Assembly (NCBI GenBank): GCA_949130485.1
Contig: OX422189.1
Span: 5,567,720-5,631,719, forward strand
DNA length: 64,000 bases
Reading direction: 5' to 3'
Source: Agelas oroides
Taxonomy: Eukaryota > Porifera > Demospongiae > Agelasida > Agelasidae
The number at the start of each line of letters is the position of its first letter. Position 1 is the first letter of the stretch. The notes beneath the pieces are model-generated. The model did not search any database. It saw only the letters and a list, made by a program, of their open reading frames with translations, and had not been told where the DNA came from. The translations under genes were made by a program, and so were the position numbers. Below, piece after piece: positions 35,701 through 47,700 of the stretch.

Positions 35701-38700
35701 AGCCAAGGAGAGCCATGGTAGATAGTAGTTGAGCCATGTAGACACAAGTAGAGTCATGGTAGAGTGCAGTAGAAGTAAGTAGAGCGAAGCAGAGCCATAT
35801 AGTAGGGAGTAGTGGAGTCCAGTAGAGCTAAGTAGAGCAATGGATTGTAGTATATAACCAACTAGAGACATTGTAGGGGGTACTAGTGTCATGTAGAGAC
35901 AAGTAGAGCCATAGTAGAGAGTAGTAGAGCCATGTAGAGGCAAGTAGAGATATGGTAGAGTGTAGTAGAGTCAAGTAGAGCTAAGTAGAAGAATTGTAGA
36001 GTGTAGTAGAGCCAAGTTGAGCTAAGTAGAGAAATGGTAGAGTGTTGTAGAGCCAAGTAGAACAATGATAGAGTGTAGTAGAGTGAACAAGAGCTAAGTA
36101 GAGCAAAGGTAGAGTGCAGTAGAGCCAAGTAGAGCCATGGTGGAGTGTAGTAGAGTCAAGTAGAGCCAACTAGAGCCATGGTAGGGTGTAGTAGAGCCAA
36201 GTAGAGCCATGGTAGAGTGTAGTAGAGTGAAGTAGAGCCACGTAGAGACAAGGTAGAGTGTAGTAGAGTCCTGCAGAGCTACGTAGAGTAATGGTAGAGT
36301 GTAGTAGAGTCCAGTAGAGGTAAGTAGAGTAATGGTAGAGTGTAGTAGAACCAGGAAGAGTCATGGTAGAATACAGTAGAGTCAAGTATAGCCACGTAGA
36401 GACATAGAAGTGTTTAGTAGAATCCATCAAAGGCAGGTATAGCAATGGTAAGGTGTAGTAGAGTCCAGTAGAGCTAAGTAGAGAAATGGTAGAGTGTAGT
36501 AGAGCCAAGTAGAGAGATGGTAGAGTGTAGTAGAGTCTTGTAGAGCCAAGTAGAGCAATGGTAGAGTGTAGTAGAGCCAAGTAGAGCCATGTAGAGGCAC
36601 ATACAGGAATGGTAGAGTGTAGTAGAGTCAAGAAGAGCTAAGTAGAGCAACGGTAGAGTGTAGTAGAGCCAGGTAGAACCATAGTAGAGTGTAGTAGAGT
36701 CAAGTACAACCAAGTAGAGCCATGGTAGATTGTAGTAAGAGTCCAGTACAGGTAGGTAGATTAATGGTAGAGTATAGTAGAACCAGGAAGAGCCATGGGA
36801 GAGTGGAGTAGAGTCATGTAGAGGTACGTAGAGCCATAGAAGTGTTTAGTAGAATCCAGTAGAGCTAGGTAGAGCAATGGTAAGGTGTAGTAGAGTCTAG
36901 TAGAGCCAAGTAGTGCAATGGTAGAGTGTAGTAGAACCAAGAAGAGCCATGGTAGAGTGCAGTAGAGTCAAGTAGAGCCACGTAGAGCCAGAGAAGTGTT
37001 TAGTAGAATCCAGTAGAGCTAGGTAGAGGAATGGTAAGGTGTAGTAGAGTCCAGTAGAGCTAAGTAGAGCAATGGTAGATCATAGTAGAGCCAAGTAGAG
37101 ACATGGTAGAGTGTAGTAGGGTCTTGTAGAGCTAAGTAGAGCAATGGTAGAGTGTAGTAGAGCCAAGGAGAGCCATGGTAGAGATTAGTTGAGCCATGTA
37201 GACACAAGTAGAGTCATGGTAGAGTGCAGTAGAATTAAGTAGAGCGAAGCAGAGCCATATAGTAGGGAGTAGTGGAGTCCAGTAGAGCTAAGTAGAGCAA
37301 TGGTAGAGTGTAGTATATAGCCAACTAGAGACATGGTAGGGGGCACTAGTGTCAAGTAGAGACAAGTAGAGCCATGGTAGAGAGTAGTAGAGCCATGTAG
37401 AGGCAAGTAGAGATATGGTAGAGTGTAGTAGAGTCAAGTAGAGCTAAGTAGAGCAATTGTAGAGTGTAGTAGAGCCAAGTTGAGCTAAGTAGAGCAATGG
37501 TAGAGTGTAGTAGAGCCAAGTAGAGCCATGTAGAGTGTAGTAGAGTCAAGTAGAGCTATGTAGAGGAATGGTAGAGTGTAGTAGATCCAGGTAGAGGCAT
37601 GGCGGAATGCAGTACAGTCAAGGAGAGCCAAGTGGAGCCATGGTAGAGTGTAGTAGAGTCAAGTAGATCCACATAGAGCCATGGTAGAGTGTAGTAGAGT
37701 CCAGTAGAGCTAAGTAGAGTACTTGTAGAGTGAAGTAGAGCCAAGTAGACCCATGATAGAGGGTACTAGAGTCAAGTAGAGCCAAGTAGAGCAATGGTAG
37801 AGTGCAGTAGAGTCCAGTAGAGCTAAGTAGAGTAATGGTAGAGTGTAGTAGAACCAGGAAGAGCCATGGTAGAGTGCAGTAGAGTGAAGTAGAGCCACGT
37901 AGAGACATAGAAGTGTTTAGTGGAATCCATCAAAGGCAGGTAGAGGAATGGTAAGGTGTAGTAGAGTCCAGTAGAGCAAAGTAGATCAACGGTAGAGTGT
38001 AGTAGAGCCAAGTAGAGACATGGTAGAGGGTAGTAGAGACTTGTAGAGCCAAGTAGAGCAATGGAAGAGTGTAGTAGAGACAAGTAGAGCCACGGTAGAG
38101 AGTAGTAGAGCCATGTAGAAGCACGTAGAGGAATGGTAGAGTGTAGTAGAGTCAAGTAGAGCTACGTAGAGCAATGGTAGAGTGTAGTAGAGCCAAGTAC
38201 AGGCATGGCGGAGTGCAGTACTGTCAAGTAGAGCCAAGTGGAGCCATGGCAGAGTGTAGTAGAGTCAAGTATAGCCACATAGAGCGATGGTAGAATGTAG
38301 TAGAAACCAGTAGAGCTAAGAAGAGCAATGGTAGAGTGTAGTATAGAGACAAGTAGAGCCAAGGTAGAGTGCAGTAGAGTCAAGTACAGCCAAGTAGATC
38401 CATGGTAGAGCATAGTAGAGTCGACTAGGTTCAAGTAGAGCCATGATAGACAGTAGGAAAGTCCAGTAGAGCTAAGTAGAGTAATGGTAGAGTACGTGTA
38501 GTATAGCCAAGTAGAGAGATGATAGGGGGCGCTAGTGTCATGTAGAGCCAAGGATATCCATGGTAGAGAGTAGTAGACTCTAGTAGAGTTAGGTAGAGAA
38601 ATGGTAGAGTGTAGTAGAGCCAGGAACAACCATGGTAGAGTCAAGTAGAGCCACGTAGAGCCATAGAAGTGTTTAGCAGAAGCCAGTAGAGTTAGGTAGA

Positions 38701-41700
38701 GCAATGGTAAGGTGTAGTAGAGTCCAGTAGAGCTAAGTGGAGCAATGGTAGAGTGTAGTAGAGTCCAGTAGAGCTAAGTAGAGGAATGGTAGAGTGTAGT
38801 AGAGCCCAGTAGAGCCATGGTATATAGAGTGTAGTAGAGTCACGTAGAGCCAAGTAGAGCACTGATAAAGTGTAGTAGAGTGAAGTAGAGCTAAGTAGAG
38901 CACAGGTAGAGTGTAGTAGAGCCAAGTAGAGCCATAGTGGAGTGTAGTAGAGTCAAGTAGAGCCTACTAGATCCATGGTAGGGTGTAGTAGACCCAAGTA
39001 GAGTCATGGTAGAGTGTAGTACAGTCAAGAAGAGCCAAGTAGAGCCATGGTAGAGTGTAATAGAGTCCAGTAGATCTAATTAGAGTAATGGTAGAGTGTA
39101 GTATAGCCAGGTAGAGCCATGGTAGAGTGTACTAGAGTCAAGTAGAGACATGGTAGGGGCCACTAGTGTCATGTAGAGACAAGTAGAGCAATGGAAGAGA
39201 GTAGTAGAGTCCAGTAGAGGTAAGTAGATTAATGGTAGAGTATAGTAGAACCAGGAAGAGCCATGGTAGAGTGCAGTAGAGTCAAGTAGAGCCACGTAGA
39301 GCCATAGAAGTGTTTAGTAGAATCCAGTAGAGCTAGATAGAGCAATGGTAAGGTGTAGTAGAGTCCAGTAGAGTCAAATAGAGCAATGGTAGAGTGTAGT
39401 AGAGCCAAGTAGAGACATGGTAGAGTGTAGTAGGGTGTTGTAGAGCCAAGTAGAGCAATGGTAGAGTGTAGTAGAGTCAAGTAGAGCCATGGTAGAGAGT
39501 AGTAGAGCCGTGTAGAGCCAAGTAGAGTCATGGTAGAGTGCAGTTGAATCAAGTAGAGACAAGTAGAGCCATCATAGAGAGTAGTAGAGTCCTGTAGAGC
39601 TAAGTAGAGTAATGGTAGACTGTAGTAGAACCAGGAAGAGCCTTGGTAGAGTGTAGTAGAGTCAAGTAGAGCCACATAGAGCCATGGTAGTGTGTAGTAG
39701 AAACCAGTAGAGCTAAGAAGAGCAATGGTAGAGTGTACTATAGAGCCAAGTAGAGCCATGGTAGAGTGCAGTAGAGTCAAGTACAGCCAAGTAGAGCCAT
39801 GGTAGAGCATAGTAGAGTCCACTAGGTTCAAGTAGAGCCGTGGTAGATGGTAGGAGAGTCCAGTAGATCGAAGTAGAGTAATGGCAGAGTATGTGTAGTA
39901 TAGCCAAGTAGAGACATGATAGGGGGCACTAGTGTCATGTAGAGCCAAGCAGAGCCATGGTAGAGAGTAGTAGACTCTAGTAGAGCTAAGTACAGAAATG
40001 GTAGAGTGTAGTAGAGCCAGGAACAACCATGGTAGAGTCAAGTAGAGCCACGTAGAGCCATAGAAGTGTTTAGCAGAATCCAGTAGAACTAGGTAGAGCA
40101 ATGTTAAGGTGTATAGTAGAGTCCAGTAGAGCTAAGTAGAGCAATGGTAGGTGTAGTAGACCCAAGTAGAGACAGGGTAGAGTGTAGTAGAGTCAAGTAA
40201 AGCTAAGTAGAGCAAAGGTAGAGTGTAGTAGAGTCAAGTAGAGACATGGTAGGGGGCACTAGTGTCATGTAGATACAAGTAGAGCCATGATATAGAGTAG
40301 TAGAGTCTAGTAGAGCTAAGTAGAGTAATGGTAGATTGTAGTAGAGCGATGGTAGAGTGCAGTAGAGTAAAGTAGAGCCACGTAGAGCTAGAGAAGTGTT
40401 TAGTAGAATCCAGTAGAGCTAGGTAGAGCAATGGTAAGGTGTATAGTAGAGTCCAGTAGAGCTAACTAGAGAAATGGTAGATCATAGCAGAGCCAAGTAG
40501 AGACATGGTAGAGTGTAGTAGTGTCTTTTAGAGCCAAGTAGAGCTATGGTAGAGAGTAGTAGAGCCATGTAGACGAAAGTAGAGTTATGGTAGAGTGCAG
40601 TAGAATTAAGTAGAGCGAAGCAGAGCCATAGTAGGGAGTAGTGGAGTCCAGTAGAGCTAAGTAGAGTAATGGTAGAGGGTAGTAGAGCCAAGTAGAGCTA
40701 AGTAGAGCAATGGTAGAGTGTAGTAGAGTGAAGAAGAGCTAAGTAGAGCAAAGGTAGAGTGTAGTAGAGCAAAGTAGAGCCATGGTGGAGTGTAGTAGAG
40801 TAAAGTAGAGCCAACTAGAGCCATGGTAGGGTGTAGTAAAGCAAAGTAGACCCATGGTAGAGTGTAGTAGAGTCAAGTAGAGCCAAGTAGAGCCATGGTA
40901 GAGTGTAGTAGAGTCCAGTAGATCTAAGTAGAGCAATGGCAGAGTGTAGTAGAGCCAAGTAGAGCCATGGTAGAGTGCAGTAGAGTCCAGTAGAGCTAAC
41001 TAGAGTAATGGTAGAGTGTTGTAGAACCAGGAAGAGCCATGGTAGAGTGCAGTAGAGTCAAGTAGAGCCACGTAGAGACATAGAAGTGTTTAGTAGAATC
41101 CATCAAAGGCAGGTAGAGCAATGGTAAGGTGTAGTAGAGTCCAGTAGAGCTAAGTAGAGCAATGGTAGAGTGTAGTAGAGCCAAGTAGAGAGATGGTAGA
41201 GTGTAGTAGAATCTTGTAGAGCCAAGTAGAGCAATGGTAGAGTGTAGTAGAGCCAAGTAGAGCCATGTAGAGGCACATACAGGAATGGTAGAGTGTAGTA
41301 GAGTCAAGAAGAGCTAAGTAGAGCAACGGTAGAGTGTAGGAGAGCCAGGTAGAACCATAGTAGAGTGTAGTAGAGTCAAGTACAACCAAGTAGAGCCATG
41401 GTAGAGTGTAGTAAGAGTCCAGTAGAGGTAAGTAGATTAATGGTAGAGTAAAGTGGAACCAGGAAGAGCCATGGTAGAGTGCAGTAGAGTCATGTAGAGC
41501 CACGTAGAGCCATAGAAGTGTTTAGTAGAATCCAGTAGAGCTAGGTAGAGCAATGGTAAGGTGTAGTAGAGTCTAGTAGAGTCAACTAGTGCAATGGTAG
41601 AGTGTAGTAGAACCAAGAAGAGCCATGGTAGAGTGCAGTAGAGTCAAGTAGAGCCACGTAGAGCCAGAGAAGTGTTTAGTAGAATCCAGTAGAGCTAGGT

Positions 41701-44700
41701 AGAGTAATGGTAAGGTGTAGTAGAGTCCAGTAGAGCTAAGTAGAGCAATGGTAGATCATAGTAGAGCCAAGTAGAGACATGGTAGAGTGTAGTAGGGTCT
41801 TGTAGAGCCAAGTAGAGCAATGGTAGAGTGTAGTAGAGCCAAGGAGAGCCATGGTAGAGATTAGTTGAGCCATGTAGACACAAGTAGAGTCATGGTAGAG
41901 TGCAGTAGAATTAAGTAGAGCGAAGCAGAGCCATATAGTAGGGAGTAGTGGAGTCCAGTAGAGCTAAGTAGAGCAATGGTAGAGTGTAGTATATAGCCAA
42001 CTAGAGACATGGTAGGGGGCACTAGTGTCATGTAGAGACAAGTAGAGCCATAGTAGAGAGTAGTAGAGCCATGTAGAGGCAAGTAGAGATATGGTAGAGT
42101 GTAGTAGAGTCAAGTAGAGCTAAGTAGAGCAATTGTAGAGTGTAGTAGAGCCAAGTTGAGCTAAGTACAGCAATGGTAGAGTGTAGTAGAGTGAAGAAGA
42201 GCTAAGTAGAGCAAAGGTAGAGTGTAGTAGAGTCAAGTAGAGCCAAGTAGAGCCATGGTAGAGTGTAATAGAGTCCTGCAGAGCTAAGTAGAGTAATGGT
42301 AGAGTGTAGTAGAGTCCAGTAGAGCTAAGTAGAGTAATGGTAGAGTGTAGTAGAACCAGGAAGAGTCATGCTAGAGTACAGTAGAGTCAAGTATAGCCAC
42401 GTAGAGACATAGAAGTGTTTAGTAGAATCCATCAAAGGCAGGTAGAGCAATGGTAAGGTGTAGTAGAGTCCAGTAGAGCTAAGTAGAGAAATGGTAGAGT
42501 GTAGTAGAGCCAAGTAGAGACATGGTAGAGTGTAGTAGAGTCTTGTAGAGCCAAGTAGAGCAATGGTAGAGTGTAGTAGAGCCAAGTAGAGCCATGTAGA
42601 GGCACATACAGGAATGGTAGAGTGTAGTAGAGTCAAGAAGAGCTAAGTAGGGCAACGGTAGAGTGTAGTAGAGCCAAGTTGACCCATTGTAGAGTGTAGT
42701 AGAGTAAAGTAGAGCTACGTATAGGAATGATAGAGTGCAGTAGAGTCAAGTATAGCTAAGTAGAGCAATGGTAGAGTGTAGTAGAGCCAGGTAGAGGCAT
42801 GGCTGAATGCAGTACAGTCAAGTAGAGCCAAGTGGAGCCATGGTAGAGTGTAGTAGAGTCAAGTAGTTCCACATAGAGCCATGGTAGAGTGTAGTAGAGT
42901 CCAGTAGAGCTAAGTAGAGTACTTGTAGAGTGAAGTAGAGCCAAGTAGACCCATGATAGAGGGTACTAGAGTCAAGTAGAGCGAAGTAGAGCAATGGTAG
43001 GGTGCAGTAGAGTCCAGGAGAGCTAAGTAGAGTAATGGTAGAGTGTAGTAGAACCAGGAAGAGCCATGGTAGAGTGCAGTAGAGTGAAGTAGAGCCACGT
43101 AGAGACATACAAGTGTTTAGTAGAATCCATCAAAGGCAGGTAGAGGAATGGTAAGGTGTAGTAGAGTCCAGTAGAGCAAAGTAGATGAACTGTAGAATGT
43201 AGTAGAGCCAAGTAGAGACATGGTAGAGGGTAGTAGAGACTTGTAGAGCCAAATAGAGCAATGGAAGAGTGTAGTAGAGACAAGTAGAGCCATGGTAGAG
43301 AGTAGTAGAGCCTTGTAGAGGGACGTAGAGGAATGGTAGAGTGTAGTAGAGTCAAGTAGAGCTAAGTAGAGCAATGGTAGAGTGTAGTAGTGCCAAGTAC
43401 AGGCATGGCGGAGTACAGTACAGTCAAGTAGAGCCAAGTGGAGCCATGGTAGAGTGTAGTAGAGTCAAGTATAGCCGCATAGAGCCATGGTAGAGTGTAG
43501 TAGAAACCAGTAGAGCTAAGAAGAGCAATGGTAGAGTGTACTATAGAGCCAAGTAGAGCCTAGGTAGAGTGCAGTAGAGTCAAGTACAGCCAAGTAGATC
43601 CATGGTAGAGCATAGTAGAGTCGACTAGGTTCAAGTAGAGCCATGGTAGACAGTAGGAGAGTCCAGTAGAGCTAAGTAGAGTAATGGTAGAGTACGTGTA
43701 GTATAGCCAAGTAGAGAGATGATAGGGGGCACTAGTGTCATGTAGAGCCAAGGATATCCATGGTAGAGAGTAGTAGACTCTAGTAGAGTTAGGTAGAGAA
43801 ATGGTAGAGTGTAGTAGAGCCAGGAACAACCATGGTAGAGTCAAGTAGAGCCACGTAGAGCCATAGAAGTGTTTAGCAGAAGCCAGTAGAGTTAGGTAGA
43901 GCAATGGTAAGGTGTAGTAGAGTCCAGTAGAGCGAAGTTGAGCAATCGTAGAGTGTAGTAGAGCCAAGTAGAGAAATGGTAGAGTGTAGTAGAGTCATGT
44001 AGAGCCAATTAGAGCAATGGTAGAGTGTAGTAGAGTCAAGTAGAGCTATGTAAAGCAATGGTAGAGTGTAGTATAGCGAAGTAGAGCCATGGTAGAGTGT
44101 TGTAGAGCCATGTAGAGCCAAGTAGAGCAATGGTAGAGTGTAGTCGAGTCAAGTAGAGCTAAGTAGAGCAAAGGTAGAGTGTAGTAGAGTCAAGTAGACC
44201 AATGGTAGAGTGTAGTAGAGTCAAGTACAGCTACGTAGAGCAATGGTAGAGTGTTGTAGAGCCTCAAGTAGAGACATTTTAGAGTGTAGTAGAGTCTTGT
44301 AGAGCCAAGTAGAGCAATTGAAGAGTGTAGTAAAGTCAAGTAGAGCTAAGTAGAGCAAAGGTAGAGTGTAATAGAGCCAAGAAGACCAACGGTAGAGTGT
44401 AGTAGAGTCAAGTAGAGCTTCGTAGAGCAATGGTAGGGTGTAGTAGAGCCTCAAGTTGAGACATGGTAGAGTGTAGTTGAGTCATGTAGAGCCAAGTAAA
44501 GGAATGGAAGAGTGTAGTAAAGTCAAGTAAAGCTAAGTAGAGCAAAGGTTGAGTGTAGTAGAGTCAAGTAGAGACATGGTAAGTGGCACTAGTGTCATGT
44601 AGATACAAGTAGAGCCATGGTAGAGAGTAGTACAGTCCAGTAGAGCTAAGTAGAGTAAAGGTAGAGTGCAGTAGAACCAAGAAGAGCCATGGTAGAGTGA

Positions 44701-47700
44701 ATTAGAGTCAAGTAGAGCCACGTAGAGCCAGAGAAGTGTTTAGTAGAATCCAGTAGAGCTAGGTAGAGCAGTGGTAAGGTGTAGTAGAGTCCAGTAGAAC
44801 TAAGTAGAGCAATGGTAGATCATAGTAGAGCCAAGTAGAGTCATGGTAGAGTGTAGTAGGATCTTGTAGAGCGAAGTAGAGCATTGGTAGAGTGTAGGAG
44901 AGCCAAGGAGAGCCATGGTAGAGAGTAGTTGAGCCATGTAGACACAAGTAGAGTCATGGTAGAGTGCAGTAGAAGTAAGTAGAGCGAAGCAGAGTCATAT
45001 AGTAGGGAGTAGTGGAGTCCAGTAGAGCTAAGTAGAGCAATGGTAGAGTGTAGTATATAGCCAACTCGAGACATGGTAGGGGGCACTAGTGTCATGTAGA
45101 GAGAAGTAGAGCCATGGAACAGAGTAGTAGAGCCATGTAGAGGCAAGTAGACATATGGTAGAGTTTAGTAGAGTCAAGTAGAGCAAAGTAGAGCAATTGT
45201 AGAGTGTAGTAGAGCCAAGTAGAGCCATGTAGAGTGTAGTAGAGTAAAGTAGAGCTATGTAGAGGAATGGTAGAGTGTAGTAGAGTCAAGTAGAGCTAAG
45301 TAGAGCAATGGTAGAGTGTAGTAGATCCAGGTAGAGGCATGGCGGAATGCAGTACAGTCAAGGAGAGCCAAGTGGAGCCATGGTAGAGTGTAGTAGAGTC
45401 AAGTAGATCCACATAGAGCCATGGTAGAGTGTAGTAGAGTCCAGTAGAGCTAAGTAGAGTACTTGTAGAGTGAAGTAGAGCCAAGTAGACCCATGATAGA
45501 GGGTACTAGAGTCAAGTAGAGCCAAGTAGAGCAATGGTAGAGTGCAGTAGAGTCCAGTAGAGCTAAGTAGAGTAATGGTAGAGTGTAGTAGAACCAGGAA
45601 GAGCCATAGTAGAGTGCAGTAGAGTGAAGTAGAGCCACGTAGAGACATAGAAGTGTTTAGTAGAATCCATCAAAGGCAGGTAGAGGAATGGTAAGGTGTA
45701 GTAGAGTCCAGTAGAGCAAAGTAGATCAACGGTAGAGTGTAGTAGAGCCAAGTAGAGACATGGTAGAGTGTAGTAGAGTCATGTAGAGCCAATTAGAGCA
45801 ATGGTAGAGTGTAGTGGAGTCAAGTAAAGCTACGTAGAGCAATGGTAGAGTGTAGTATAGCGAAGTAGAGCCATGGTAGAGTGTTGTAGAGCCATGTAGA
45901 GCCAAGTAGAGCAATGGTAGAGTGTAGTCGAGTCAAGTAGAGCTACGTAGAGCAATGGTAGAGTGTAGTAGAGCCTCAAGTAGACGCATGGTAGAGTGTA
46001 GTAGAGTCATGTAGAGCCAAGTAGAGCAATGGTAGAGTGTAGTAGAGTCAAGTAGAGCTACGTAGAGCAATGGTAGAGTGTAGTAGAGCGAAGTAGAGCT
46101 ATGGTAGAGTGTTGTAGAGTCAAGTAGAGCCAACTAGAGCCATGGTAGGGTGTAGTAGAGCCAAGTAGAGCAATTGTAGAGTGTAGTAGAGTCCAGTAGA
46201 TCTAAGTAGAGGAATGGTAAAGTGTAGTAGAGTCCAGTAGAGCCATGGTATATAGAGTGTAGTAGAGTCACGTAGAGCCAAGTAGAGCACTGATAAAGTG
46301 TAGTAGAGTGAAGTAGAGCTAAGTAGAGCACAGGTAGAGTGTAGTAGAGCCAAGTAGAGCCATAGTGGAGTGTAGTAGAGTCAAGTAGAGCCTACTAGAT
46401 CCATGGTAGGGTGTAGTAGACCCAAGTAGAGTCATGGTAGAGTGTAGTACAGTCAAGAAGAGCCAAGTAGAGCCATGGTAGAGTGTAATAGAGTCCAGTA
46501 GATCTAATTAGAGTAATGGTAGAGTGTAGTAGAGCCAGGTAGAGCCATGGTAGAGTGTACTAGAGTCAAGTAGAGACATGGTAGGGGCCACTAGTGTCAT
46601 GTAGAAACAAGTAGAGCAATGGTAGAGAGTAGTAGAGCCCAGTAGAGGTAAGTAGATTAATGGTAGAGTATAGTAGAACCAGGAAGAGCCATGGTAGAGT
46701 GCAGTAGAGTCAAGTAGAGCCACGTAGAGCCATAGATGTGTTTAGTAGAATCCAGTAGAGCTAGGTAGAGCAATGGTAAGGTGTAGTAGAGTCCAGTAGA
46801 GCCAAGTAGAGCAATGGTAGCGCGTAGTAGAGCCAAGTAGAGACATGGTAGAGTGTAGTAGGGTGTTGTAGAGCCAAGTAGAGCAATGGTAGAGTGTAGT
46901 AGAGCCAAGTAGAGCCATGGTAGAGAGTAGTAGAGCCGTGTAGAGCCAAGTAGAGTCATGGTAGAGTGCAGTTGAATCAAGTAGAGACAAGTAGAGCCAT
47001 CATAGAGAGTAGTAGAGTCCTGTAGAGCTAAGTAGAGTAATGGTACACTGTAGTAGAACCAGGAAGAGCCTTGGTAGAGTGTAGTAGAGTCAAGTAGAGC
47101 CACATAGAGCCATGGTAGTGTGTAGTAGAAACCAGTAGAGCTAAGAAGAGCAATGGTAGAGTGTACTATAGAGCCAAGTAGAGCCATGGTAGAGTGCAGT
47201 AGAGTCAAGTACAGCCAAGTAGAGCCATGGTAGAGCATAGTAGAGTCCTCTAGGTTCAAGTAGAGCCGTGGTAGATGGTAGGAGACTCCAGTAGAGCTAA
47301 GTAGAGTAATGGCAGAGTATGTGTAGTATAGCCAAGTAGAGACATGATAGGGGGCACTAGTGTCATGTAGAGCCAAGCAGAGCCATGGTAGAGAGTAGTA
47401 GACTCTAGTAGAGCTAAGTACAGAAATGGTAGAGTGTAGTAGAGCCAGGAACAACCATGGTAGAGTCAAGTAGAGCCACGTAGAGCCATAGAAGTGTTTA
47501 GCAGAATCCAGTAGAACTAGGTAGAGCAATGTTAAGGTGTATAGTAGAGTCCAGTAGAGCTAAGTAGAGCAATGGTAGGTGTAGTAGACCCAAGTAGAGA
47601 CAGGGTAGAGTGTTGCAGAGTCATGTAGATCCTAGTAGAGTAATGGAAGAGTGTAGTAGAGTCAAGTAAAGCTAAGTAGAGCAAAGGTAGAGTGTAGTAG